A DNA stretch of 7,059 nt from an uncultured Porphyromonadaceae bacterium (GTDB lineage: Bacteria > Bacteroidota > Bacteroidia > Bacteroidales > Muribaculaceae): assembly GCA_947176545.1 (NCBI GenBank), contig CAMWRB010000060.1, forward strand, positions 1 through 7,059. Direction: 5' to 3'. Numbering within the stretch: the first letter of the stretch is position 1; each line of letters begins with the position of its first letter. Positions 1 to 6,414 of the stretch are shown piece by piece. The notes under the pieces are model-generated. The model did no database searches. It was not told where the DNA came from and saw nothing but the letters and a program-made list of their open reading frames with translations. Position numbers and translations under genes: made by a program.

Positions 1-192
1 CTCATAGACTCGTTTCAGCGCTCAACCGGTGTCAATGTCCCTTACGTCATAGGCAAAAGACGCGAAGGCGACATCGAGAAGATTTGGGCAGAACCGCGTA
101 AAGCCAATGAGGTGCTCGGATGGAAAGCCGAGACACCGATTGACGACACTATGCGTAACGCATGGAGATGGCAATGCAAAATTTCGAAATAA
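1..192 (+). CDS. galE: UDP-glucose 4-epimerase, C-terminal fragment (5' end outside window)
   Basis: This is an open frame from base 1 to a TAA at 190-192, giving the last 63 residues of a protein whose start lies left of the window. The residues match the C-terminal end of GalE: a VPY segment, then KRREGDIEKIWAE, then KANEVLGWKAE, then a closing AWRWQ. This corresponds to the RREGD, KA..L.W and W.WQ pattern near the end of Escherichia coli GalE. GalE is a cytosolic, NAD-dependent short-chain dehydrogenase-type enzyme that interconverts UDP-glucose and UDP-galactose, feeding galactose use and surface-polysaccharide synthesis. The catalytic Ser/Tyr/Lys region and the Rossmann fold are not in view, so a related nucleotide-sugar epimerase remains possible. 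The next gene follows after 41 A/T-rich bases with no terminator, so read-through into it is plausible. Confidence 0.88.
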   Translation, partial: LIDSFQRSTGVNVPYVIGKRREGDIEKIWAEPRKANEVLGWKAETPIDDTMRNAWRWQCKISK

Positions 193-233
193 ATATTAAT
201 ATCTAAATAATTACCCACTAAACTAACAGTAAT

Positions 234-2078
234 ATGAACAGACATCTATTACATTCTGTAATCCCTGCTTGTGCATTATTGTTGATAGCGGGCTGTACAG
301 ATGACAATTATGACCTCGACAGCCTCGACAAGACCTCAGCTATCTCAATCAATGACCTTGTTGTACCCATCAATGTTGATGAGATTTCGCTCAACAACAT
401 AATTGATGCTGACAATCCTGACGACAATGATGCTTCATTTGTCAAGATGAAGGATGAGAACGGTAAGGAGTATTACGCATTCCGTCGCACCGGTTCTTTC
501 AAATCAGAGGAAATTAACATTGATGCCTTCGACATCAAAGAGCCGGAAGACCTCGACCCGACTACATCAAACGCAATCAAGGATGATTTACCTGACCCGG
601 ATGTCGATGTCGCCACCAGTCTGAAATATAATATTGACCGGATGCAAAAGGACTTCACATATCATATCACCGGTGTGGACTCCAAAGTGAAAGTCGCAAG
701 ACAAATCGAGACCAAAAATTTCTATATCAAAGTCATTCTCACCGTGCCCTCGAACATGATGATAGCCGGTGACAAACTTACTTTCAAAAATCTTAAAATC
801 CAGTTCCCGAAAGGGTTATGGATGTATGAGAACGGTAATAAGGGCAAAATCGTATCTGCCAAGGCTAATATAGGCACATACAATGCCAATACCGGTTTGG
901 TGACTATCCCCAATTATACCACAACCAAGGCTGAAACGGACTTAATCATCAAAGCAAATGTCATTGACCTCAATCCCCCCTACGGACTTGAGAATGTGAA
1001 CAACGGATTTGACTTCACAAGCAAAATCATCTTTGAATCCGGTGATGTCATCCTGACGACATCAAACGTCGGACGTCTCCCTCACACATTCACTTTTTCA
1101 GCCAAATATGAATTACCCTCGTTTGAAGTGGATGCTTTCTCAGGCTATATCGACTATACAATTGACGGCTTGAACTTCGACCCCATCAATCTTGAGGATA
1201 TGCCCGAAGTACTCGCTGACCCGGAGACTCGTATCAAGATAGCCAATCCCCAGCTGTATATGAGCGTTGAGAATACTTGCGAGCCCTACGACCTCGGAGG
1301 TGAATTGGGACTTACGCTGACAGCTATCCGTGAGAAAGGCTCTATCCCCTACTCCTTACCTGAAGATATAAAGGTATCAGCAAACAAAGTTCTTAACAAG
1401 TTCGCTATCTCTCCCGCAGGCGCTACACTTAAACCCATTTCAGGATATTCAGCTCAGGATGGAGCAGTCCTTATGGCATTCCCCGAGCTCTCCAATGTGC
1501 TCTATGGTAACGCACAGAAGGGCTATGGTATTCCGCAGTCTATTGAAGTCGAAATTCCCGACCCTGCTGTCAAGGGTGAGGCAAAAAGATTCCCCCTCGG
1601 CTCATCTATCAAGGCTGTGAGCGGTGACTATCAGTTCCTCGCTCCCATTGCTCTTGACAACGGTAGTATCATCGTCTACAACGGCAAGACCGACGACTGG
1701 GGACTTGACGACCTCGAAGTCAGAGTGCTTAAGGTATACACTGAAGCAACCTCAGACCTCCCTGTCGACCTGACATTAAAAGCTTGGCTCATCGACAAGG
1801 ATGGTAAACACATGGGACAGTGCAACACTACCACTATTCCAGCAAATGCCGCCGGCACACCGATTAATATTGAAATAACTCCGAGAGAAGGAGAAATCAT
1901 GAAGGATGTGGACGGCATATATTATGAGGCCACTTGCGTACAGGATACCGAATATCCCGATGCAAATGCTGTTCCGGCCATAACTCCCGAAATGCACCTT
2001 AAACTCGGCAAAATCAAGGCCACCTTGTCAGGACAATACGTAACTGACTTTGAGGATAAAGACGACCACGACAACTAA
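234..2078 (+). CDS. Predicted outer-membrane-associated lipoprotein of unknown function, 614 aa
   Basis: I do not recognise a named family for certain. The N-terminus is a clear lipoprotein signal: basic MNRH, a hydrophobic stretch at about residues 9-19, then lipobox L-I-A-G with the lipidated Cys at 21. TDD follows, and acidic residues after the Cys are typical of surface-exported Bacteroidetes lipoproteins. Residues 22-130 are rich in Asp and look flexible or extended, with a DLVVPINVDEISL segment at 41-53 that resembles the start of many Bacteroidales envelope lipoproteins. The rest reads as alternating beta strands, suggesting stacked beta-sandwich domains, and it ends in an acidic tail (EDKDDHDN). 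Mature cysteines are at 21, 349, 530 and 568. No catalytic motif or transmembrane helix is visible after the signal. The ATG at 234 is chosen because the signal peptide begins there; its leader is A/T-rich with no Shine-Dalgarno. The barrel gene starts 17 bases downstream, so the two proteins probably act together at the outer membrane, which is inference. Confidence 0.85.
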   Translation: MNRHLLHSVIPACALLLIAGCTDDNYDLDSLDKTSAISINDLVVPINVDEISLNNIIDADNPDDNDASFVKMKDENGKEYYAFRRTGSFKSEEINIDAFDIKEPEDLDPTTSNAIKDDLPDPDVDVATSLKYNIDRMQKDFTYHITGVDSKVKVARQIETKNFYIKVILTVPSNMMIAGDKLTFKNLKIQFPKGLWMYENGNKGKIVSAKANIGTYNANTGLVTIPNYTTTKAETDLIIKANVIDLNPPYGLENVNNGFDFTSKIIFESGDVILTTSNVGRLPHTFTFSAKYELPSFEVDAFSGYIDYTIDGLNFDPINLEDMPEVLADPETRIKIANPQLYMSVENTCEPYDLGGELGLTLTAIREKGSIPYSLPEDIKVSANKVLNKFAISPAGATLKPISGYSAQDGAVLMAFPELSNVLYGNAQKGYGIPQSIEVEIPDPAVKGEAKRFPLGSSIKAVSGDYQFLAPIALDNGSIIVYNGKTDDWGLDDLEVRVLKVYTEATSDLPVDLTLKAWLIDKDGKHMGQCNTTTIPANAAGTPINIEITPREGEIMKDVDGIYYEATCVQDTEYPDANAVPAITPEMHLKLGKIKATLSGQYVTDFEDKDDHDN

Positions 2079-2095
2079 TATTTGACCATACAACA

Positions 2096-3508
2096 ATGAA
2101 ACGAATATATAAGAATATAGCATTGGCAGCCCTCATGCTTGCACCGGCTGTCACTTCGGCACAGAATACATACTCAGGTTATTTTCTCGACAATTATCTG
2201 TATCGATATGAGATGAACCCGGCATTGCTCAACATGGATGACCATGGTTTTGTCGGTTTCCCGGTACTTGGCAATCTTAATGTCGGTATGCAGGGTAATC
2301 TGCATGTCTCGGACATACTGTACCCGTCGAGCAAATATGACCCGTCCAATCCGAATAAGACACTTCTATTCTCCAACCCCAACATTCCCGCAAAGGACGT
2401 ACTCAAGCATCTATCCAACACCAATATCCTCGGTGTCGATACTAAGATAGACCTTATATCCGTCGGATTCAAGGCTTTCGGAGGTCAGAATGCGGTGACC
2501 CTCTCTGCTGTTGCCAACGCTCAGGTTGGAGCGCCCAAATCTCTCTTCTCGCTTATAAAGGAGGGAGTATCCAACAAGACTTACGATATCAAGAACTTTC
2601 GCCTGAACGCTACGGGCTATGCACAGTTGCAACTCAATCACCAGCGTGACCTGAGTGAATATCTTCCCGGACTTAAGGCCGGTGCCGCATTCAAGATGCT
2701 TTTCGGTCTTGCCAACATTGACGCCTATTTCAACAGAGCGCATCTCGAACTGGGAACAGACGGATGGACCGGACTTACCAACGCAGATATTTATATGAGC
2801 ATGAAGGGAGCGAAATACACCACTTCATATAATGAGGATGCACACCGCGAATATGTCGATGGTCTCGATGTCAATAGCTTTGGCATCACAGGCTTCGGTA
2901 TCGGCTTTGACCTGGGTGCTACATACAAGTGGAAAGACTTCAACTTCTCACTCGCGTTGCTCGACCTCGGATTTATCTCATGGAGCGACGTACAGTATGC
3001 TTCAACAGAAGGTGACCGCACTGTAAATACGGATGCATATACATTTCAGATTGGAGACAAAAAGGATGAGAACGGTAATAAGTTAGAGAATGATACATGG
3101 GATGATTTCAAGAATAATATTTCAGACCTTTATCAACTCTCATACACCAAAGAGGGAGGCTCACGCACACGTGGCCTGCGTGCCACACTCAACTGGGGCG
3201 TGGATTATGAATTCCCCTACTATCGTAATCTGCACTTCGGCATGGTCAATACCACTACCTTCAACCATCTTTTCACTGCTACTGAGTTCCGTTTCTCTGC
3301 CAATGTACAGCCTGTGAAGTGTTTCAGCGCATCCGCCAACCTTGCCGCAGGTACTTTCGGAGCGGGCTTCGGATGGTTGCTCAATCTTAATCTCAAAGGC
3401 TTCAGCTTCTTCCTCGGTATGGATCATACTCTCGGCAAACTCGCCAAGCAGGGTATACCTCTCAACTCCAATGCCGAAGTCAATCTCGGTATCAACTTCC
3501 CCTTCTGA
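2096..3508 (+). CDS. DUF5723-like outer-membrane beta-barrel protein, 470 aa
   Basis: This is probably a member of the Bacteroidetes DUF5723 group of predicted outer-membrane barrels, judged from memory of the family. It has a Sec signal peptide: MKR, a hydrophobic core at about 7-19, and likely cleavage after TSA at 20-22. That leaves Gln23 as the mature N-terminus, as is common for Bacteroidetes exported proteins whose N-terminal Gln is cyclised. The YRYEMNPAL segment at 37-44 is the early NPA motif of FadL/PorV-like and related barrels. Later segments such as GIGFDLGATYKW (268-279) and LDLGFISW (289-296) alternate polar and hydrophobic residues like barrel strands. The chain ends in GINFPF, and a terminal Phe is the usual recognition signal for the BAM assembly machinery. 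Length is normal for the group. It probably shares a transcript with the lipoprotein gene 17 bases upstream. A bidirectional terminator begins about 20 bases after the stop. Its substrate or partner is unknown. Confidence 0.85.
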   Translation: MKRIYKNIALAALMLAPAVTSAQNTYSGYFLDNYLYRYEMNPALLNMDDHGFVGFPVLGNLNVGMQGNLHVSDILYPSSKYDPSNPNKTLLFSNPNIPAKDVLKHLSNTNILGVDTKIDLISVGFKAFGGQNAVTLSAVANAQVGAPKSLFSLIKEGVSNKTYDIKNFRLNATGYAQLQLNHQRDLSEYLPGLKAGAAFKMLFGLANIDAYFNRAHLELGTDGWTGLTNADIYMSMKGAKYTTSYNEDAHREYVDGLDVNSFGITGFGIGFDLGATYKWKDFNFSLALLDLGFISWSDVQYASTEGDRTVNTDAYTFQIGDKKDENGNKLENDTWDDFKNNISDLYQLSYTKEGGSRTRGLRATLNWGVDYEFPYYRNLHFGMVNTTTFNHLFTATEFRFSANVQPVKCFSASANLAAGTFGAGFGWLLNLNLKGFSFFLGMDHTLGKLAKQGIPLNSNAEVNLGINFPF

Positions 3509-3527
3509 TAAGAATAGGAGAACATAT

Positions 3528-3565
3528 AAAAAATCAGGGTGTACCGGCGTACACCCTGATTTTTT
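3528..3565. terminator. Bidirectional intrinsic terminator between convergent genes
   Basis: A perfect inverted repeat has 17-base arms at 3528-3544 and 3549-3565 around the loop CGGC. The core of the stem is TCAGGGTGTAC. The outer six pairs are A on one side and T on the other, so each strand ends its hairpin with a run of T. It can therefore stop transcripts from the rightward barrel gene (stop at 3508) and from the leftward ffh gene (stop at 3618). No other terminator-like structure is seen in 3566-3617. Confidence 0.9.
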
Positions 3566-3617
3566 ATTATGGAGTAATTTGTAATTATCTTTTCCTCTAT
3601 ATGAGCAATAACAGCTA

Positions 3618-4967
3618 TCAGCGCATCTTGCTTTGCATACGCTTCATCTGAGCCATCTGCGCCATCATCTTGGCCTTGTTCATGCCGGAGGCGGCACGCA
3701 TCATCTTGCGCGTGTCTTCAAATTGCTTGAGCAGCTTATTTACCTCCTGGATTGATGTTCCCGACCCGGCTGCTATACGCTGGCGACGTGAGACGTTGAT
3801 AGCCTCCGGATGCTGACGCTCGTAGGGGGTCATGGAGTCTATGATAGCCTCGATACCCTTGAACGCATCATCAGGAATGTCTATATCCTTTATCGCTTTA
3901 CCGATACCCGGTATCATTGAGGCAATCTGCTTGAGATTACCCATCTTCTTAATCTGATTGATTTGATTGCGGAAATCTTCGAAATCAAACTTATTACGGC
4001 GGATTTTCTCCTCAAGCTTTTTAGCCTCGGCCTCATCATATACATTGGTCACGCGTGTTATCAATTCGTTGATATCACCCTGACCGAGTATGCGGCTCGC
4101 CATACCCTCGGGATTGAATTCCTGAAGGTCTGTCAGCTTCTCACCGACACCGACAAACTTGATAGGCTTATTGACAACAGACTTGATGGATATTGCCGCA
4201 CCACCGCGGGTATCACCATCGAGCTTGGTCAGAATCACTCCATCAAAATCCAGACGCTCGTTAAAGGCTCGCGCCGTATTGACTGCATCCTGACCGGTCA
4301 TCGAGTCGACAACGAAGAGTACTTCCTGAGGATTGACGGCATTCTTGACATTCTCAATCTCATCCATCATCTCCTCATCGACCGCAAGACGGCCGGCCGT
4401 ATCTATTATCACCAGGTCATGATGATTGGCCTTTGCATATGCGATACCGTTTTTGGCAATCTGCACGACATCTTTATTGCCCTCTTCGGAGTACACCGGT
4501 ACACCTATTGATTCACCCAATACCTTTAGCTGGTCGATAGCCGCAGGACGATATACGTCACCGGCTACAAGCAAGGGGCTTTTCTTATTCTTGGTGGTAA
4601 GGTATTTGGCCAGTTTGGCAGAAAACGTAGTCTTACCCGAACCTTGCAGACCTGACATCAGTATGACTGTAGGATTGCCCGAGAGATTGAGCGGAGCCTT
4701 GGCACCACCCATCAGAGCCACCAACTCATCATATACAATCTTTATCATCAGTTCTTTAGGCTTCACGCTGTTGAGAACGTTCTGACCTAAAGCCTTCTCC
4801 TTGACACTCTTCACAAAGTTTTTGGCTATGGAATGGCTTACATCGGCAGCCATAAGCGTGCGTTGAACCTCTTTGAGCGTCGAGGCTACGTTAATTTCGG
4901 TTATCTTGCCTTCACCCTTAAGATTTTTAAGAGCCGTTTCAAGTTTTTCGGATAAATTTTCAAACAT
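3618..4967 (-). CDS. ffh: Signal recognition particle protein Ffh (SRP54), 449 aa
   Basis: Ffh is the cytosolic SRP GTPase. It binds 4.5S RNA and hydrophobic signal sequences, and docks with FtsY to hand ribosomes to SecYEG. All parts are present. The helical N domain covers about 1-90. The NG GTPase motifs are GLQGSGKTT (106-114, P-loop), DVYRPAAIDQL (137-147), DTAGR (189-193), TKLDGDTRGGA (247-257) and GVGEK (273-277). The M domain runs from about 295 to the end, with the RNA-binding SRRQRIAAGSG at 393-403. The methionine-rich tail that lines the signal-sequence groove follows (MMAQMAQMKRMQSKM). Length is normal for the family and no key residue is missing. The ATG at 4965-4967 gives the standard MFENLSEKLE start; its leader is A-rich without a Shine-Dalgarno. 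It lies 18 bases after panD on the same strand with no visible promoter or terminator between, so it is probably the last gene of the panC-panD-ffh unit. Confidence 0.98.
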   Translation of the reverse strand: MFENLSEKLETALKNLKGEGKITEINVASTLKEVQRTLMAADVSHSIAKNFVKSVKEKALGQNVLNSVKPKELMIKIVYDELVALMGGAKAPLNLSGNPTVILMSGLQGSGKTTFSAKLAKYLTTKNKKSPLLVAGDVYRPAAIDQLKVLGESIGVPVYSEEGNKDVVQIAKNGIAYAKANHHDLVIIDTAGRLAVDEEMMDEIENVKNAVNPQEVLFVVDSMTGQDAVNTARAFNERLDFDGVILTKLDGDTRGGAAISIKSVVNKPIKFVGVGEKLTDLQEFNPEGMASRILGQGDINELITRVTNVYDEAEAKKLEEKIRRNKFDFEDFRNQINQIKKMGNLKQIASMIPGIGKAIKDIDIPDDAFKGIEAIIDSMTPYERQHPEAINVSRRQRIAAGSGTSIQEVNKLLKQFEDTRKMMRAASGMNKAKMMAQMAQMKRMQSKMR

Positions 4968-4985
4968 ATTTCAGGTCTTGTTACT

Positions 4986-5333
4986 TTACAATTTATTTGT
5001 AGCCGTATCAGGGAATATGACTTTGGGCTGCACTTGACGTGCCTCGTCGGGGGTCACTTGCGCATATGCCATTATGATGACTACATCTCCGGGCTGAGCC
5101 TTTCGGGCTGCCGCACCGTTGAGGCATATGACCCCCGAACCGGGAGCGCCCGCTATTGTGTAGGTATCGAATCTCTCGCCGTTGTTGTTGTTTACAATCC
5201 AGACGCGTTGGCCGGGAAGGATTCCGGCTGCTTCAAGCAACAGTGAGTCTATGGTGATGCTACCTATATAATTCAGATTCGCTTCGGTCACGGTGACACG
5301 ATGAATCTTGGATATCATCATCTCTATGAGCAT
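4986..5333 (-). CDS. panD: Aspartate 1-decarboxylase proenzyme PanD, 115 aa
   Basis: PanD is a pyruvoyl enzyme that converts L-aspartate to beta-alanine, the amine half of pantothenate. The proenzyme cleaves itself between Gly24 and Ser25, and Ser25 becomes the pyruvoyl cofactor. Both residues sit here in NYIGSITID at exactly that numbering. Other residues known from the E. coli enzyme also line up without gaps: Lys9, His11, Tyr22, Arg54, Thr57, Tyr58 and Asn72 (in LNGAAA). The core is complete; the tail is somewhat shorter than that of E. coli PanD. The first ATG (5331-5333) is preferred over Met5 and Met6 because it keeps this numbering and has a well-placed AAGGAG upstream. The start lies two bases after the panC stop, so translation is probably coupled to panC. 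The ffh gene follows after 18 bases. Confidence 0.97.
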   Translation of the reverse strand: MLIEMMISKIHRVTVTEANLNYIGSITIDSLLLEAAGILPGQRVWIVNNNNGERFDTYTIAGAPGSGVICLNGAAARKAQPGDVVIIMAYAQVTPDEARQVQPKVIFPDTATNKL

Positions 5334-5335
5334 GA

Positions 5336-6199
5336 TTAATTCTCCTTTCGATATGCTATGTTATCTATTAATCTTACTTTACCGTTATACACCGTAATAC
5401 ATCCCACTATCCATCGGGATTCTCTCCAGTCATCGACCGGAAGAAGCGTTCGGCCGTCCACAATCTCGAAATACTCTACCTCCATCTCTTCGACATCATT
5501 CAGTCGGCTCACAACATAATGGTGTGTCTCACGCACACTGTGAGTCATACTGTACTCGACACTCGACTGAAGAGTCCGATAGATAATCGGCGCACGACGT
5601 CTCTGGTCATCGGTAAGCAGAGCATTGCGGCTTGAAAGTGCAAGGCCGTCATCAGCACGCTTGATAGGACAAGCCACAATCCGGATATCGATTCCTTCGG
5701 AAGCTATCATATTGCGTATGACGGCTATCTGTTGGAAATCCTTCTCACCGAAATATGCCACGTCAGCACGAGTGAGCCGGAACAGACGGCTGACTATCTG
5801 GGCAACACCCTGGAAATGTCCAGGACGCATCTTACCCTCCATCACCTCTGCGGCTGTTCCTAAATCATACTTATACCCGGCTGCGGCTGATGTGCCCTCC
5901 GGGTAGACTTCCTCGACTGTCGGCAGATAGACAGCTGAAGCGCCGGCACCGGCCAACAAGGTGATATCCCTCTGCTCATCTCTCGGATAAGTAGCCAAAT
6001 CAGCCGGATTGTTGAATTGAGTCGGATTAACAAATACCGACACTACGGTTATGTCGTTGTCCGCGACGGAACGTTCCACCAATGACAAGTGACCGTCATG
6101 CAGCGCACCCATCGTAGGAACAAGACCTATCCTAAGGCCTCTCTCTTTAACTTTCGAGATATACTCGACAAGTTGCACGGTTGTTCTGATTATTTCCAT
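5336..6199 (-). CDS. panC: Pantothenate synthetase (pantoate--beta-alanine ligase) PanC, 287 aa
   Basis: PanC joins pantoate and beta-alanine at the cost of ATP, through a pantoyl-adenylate intermediate, in the cytosol. It belongs to the HIGH-motif nucleotidyltransferase superfamily. Visible motifs, in order: [13 protein letters not shown] (28-40, with Met30 and the HxGH His34/His37), FVNPTQF (56-62, pantoate-binding Gln61), YPRD (71-74), [12 protein letters not shown] (121-132), FGEKDFQQ (150-157) and [12 protein letters not shown] (181-192, the KMSKS-like ATP loop). Length is normal and nothing essential is missing. The ATG at 6197-6199 gives a short N-terminus of the usual form. The leader is A/T-rich with no Shine-Dalgarno, and a TAnnTTTG promoter box lies about 34 bases upstream. 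PanD, which makes one of its substrates, follows after two bases. panB and panE are not in the window. Confidence 0.98.
   Translation of the reverse strand: MEIIRTTVQLVEYISKVKERGLRIGLVPTMGALHDGHLSLVERSVADNDITVVSVFVNPTQFNNPADLATYPRDEQRDITLLAGAGASAVYLPTVEEVYPEGTSAAAGYKYDLGTAAEVMEGKMRPGHFQGVAQIVSRLFRLTRADVAYFGEKDFQQIAVIRNMIASEGIDIRIVACPIKRADDGLALSSRNALLTDDQRRRAPIIYRTLQSSVEYSMTHSVRETHHYVVSRLNDVEEMEVEYFEIVDGRTLLPVDDWRESRWIVGCITVYNGKVRLIDNIAYRKEN
5342..5347 (-). promoter_or_regulatory. Shine-Dalgarno sequence for panD inside the end of panC
   Basis: Read on the minus strand, AAGGAG stands 8 bases before the panD ATG. The same bases encode the Lys-Glu of the PanC C-terminus (RKEN). None of the other gene starts in the window has a comparable motif; those have A/T-rich leaders, as is usual in Bacteroidetes. 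The motif supports the first ATG of panD and reinitiation by ribosomes finishing panC. Confidence 0.6.
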
Positions 6200-6202
6200 T
6201 TG

Positions 6203-6256
6203 TATACACCGATTTTACGGCATTTCAGTCTGCAAAATTAATCAAAATCGTGTATA
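6203..6256. repeat. Imperfect inverted repeat bracketing the panC promoter
   Basis: The left arm at 6203-6216 (TATACACCGATTTT) and the right arm at 6244-6256 (AAAATCGTGTATA) are reverse complements apart from one missing base. The spacer is 27 bases and contains the predicted -7 box at 6233-6240. The arm centres are about 40 bases apart. One arm lies upstream of the box and the other in the panC leader, so a transcript from this promoter would hold only one arm. A pair of operator half-sites therefore fits better than an RNA hairpin. Function is inferred; chance in A/T-rich DNA is possible. Confidence 0.5.
6233..6240 (-). promoter_or_regulatory. Predicted -7 promoter box for panC-panD-ffh
   Basis: The minus strand reads TAATTTTG followed by C, a full match to the Bacteroidetes sigma-ABfr -7 consensus TAnnTTTG. 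It would start transcription some 6-8 bases further on, leaving a leader of roughly 25-30 bases before the panC ATG at 6199. A -33 TTTG is not clear; TGTG near 6260-6264 is a weak candidate. The position is right for a promoter of the whole leftward operon. Confidence 0.65.
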
Positions 6257-6313
6257 TTGCACACCTGATAGCCACGAAAAACGAAAAGTCAAGGATTTTT
6301 CCATTATTTTTTG

Positions 6314-6321
6314 TATCTTTG
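6314..6321 (+). promoter_or_regulatory. Predicted -7 promoter box for the glycogen-synthase-like gene
   Basis: TATCTTTG followed by C is a full match to the Bacteroidetes TAnnTTTG box and lies about 93 bases before the preferred ATG at 6415. No convincing -33 TTTG is seen upstream, where the sequence is a run of T. With the panC box it makes 6200-6414 a divergent promoter region. If this box is used, the leader is about 85-90 bases for the start at 6415, or about 25 bases for the in-frame ATG at 6352. Confidence 0.65.
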
Positions 6322-6344
6322 CAATCACAAACGGCTCTCATACC

Positions 6345-6356
6345 GTCATTAATGAC
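6345..6356. repeat. Perfect 12-bp palindrome in the leader of the rightward gene
   Basis: GTCATTAATGAC reads identically on both strands. It lies about 24 bases downstream of the -7 box and covers the upstream in-frame ATG at 6352-6354. It could be a repressor site just after the transcription start, or chance. No T-run follows, so it is not a terminator. Confidence 0.4.
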
Positions 6357-6414
6357 CACATATCACACTCCCGGAGATACTCTTTCAGGATGTGACATGA
6401 CAAGACTGACAAGA

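Noticed and set aside
181..202. Two adjacent 10-bp palindromes, ATTTCGAAAT (181-190) and ATATTAATAT (193-202), at the galE end
   Set aside because: They are short and A/T-rich, the first also encodes the last galE residues, and no T-run or stable stem follows. They do not support a terminator or operator call.
450..466. A 17-base direct repeat AAGGATGAGAACGGTAA, also at 3062-3078 in the barrel gene
   Set aside because: Both copies encode a Lys-Asp-Glu-Asn-Gly turn in the same frame and the flanks are unrelated. A shared loop peptide with common codons explains it better than a mobile or regulatory repeat.
2077..2084. AATATTTG just before the barrel gene, close to a TAnnTTTG box
   Set aside because: It lacks the leading T of the consensus and lies only about 12 bases before the ATG, too close to give a usual leader. 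Co-transcription with the lipoprotein gene is simpler.
2411..2743. A 110-codon open frame on the minus strand inside the barrel gene, with other short opposite-frame ORFs in both left-hand genes
   Set aside because: They lie within a well-supported coding gene with signal peptide and family features, show no domain, and have no start context of their own.
3963..4511. A 182-codon open frame on the plus strand, antisense to ffh
   Set aside because: It lies entirely within the conserved ffh GTPase and early M domain on the opposite strand, has no recognisable motif, and no promoter box was seen before it. It is best explained as a shadow of ffh codon use.
6250..6264. GTGT and ACAC arms in the panC upstream region, a possible small operator
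   Set aside because: The arms are only four bases and the centre does not pair. The longer inverted repeat at 6203-6256 accounts for part of this sequence.
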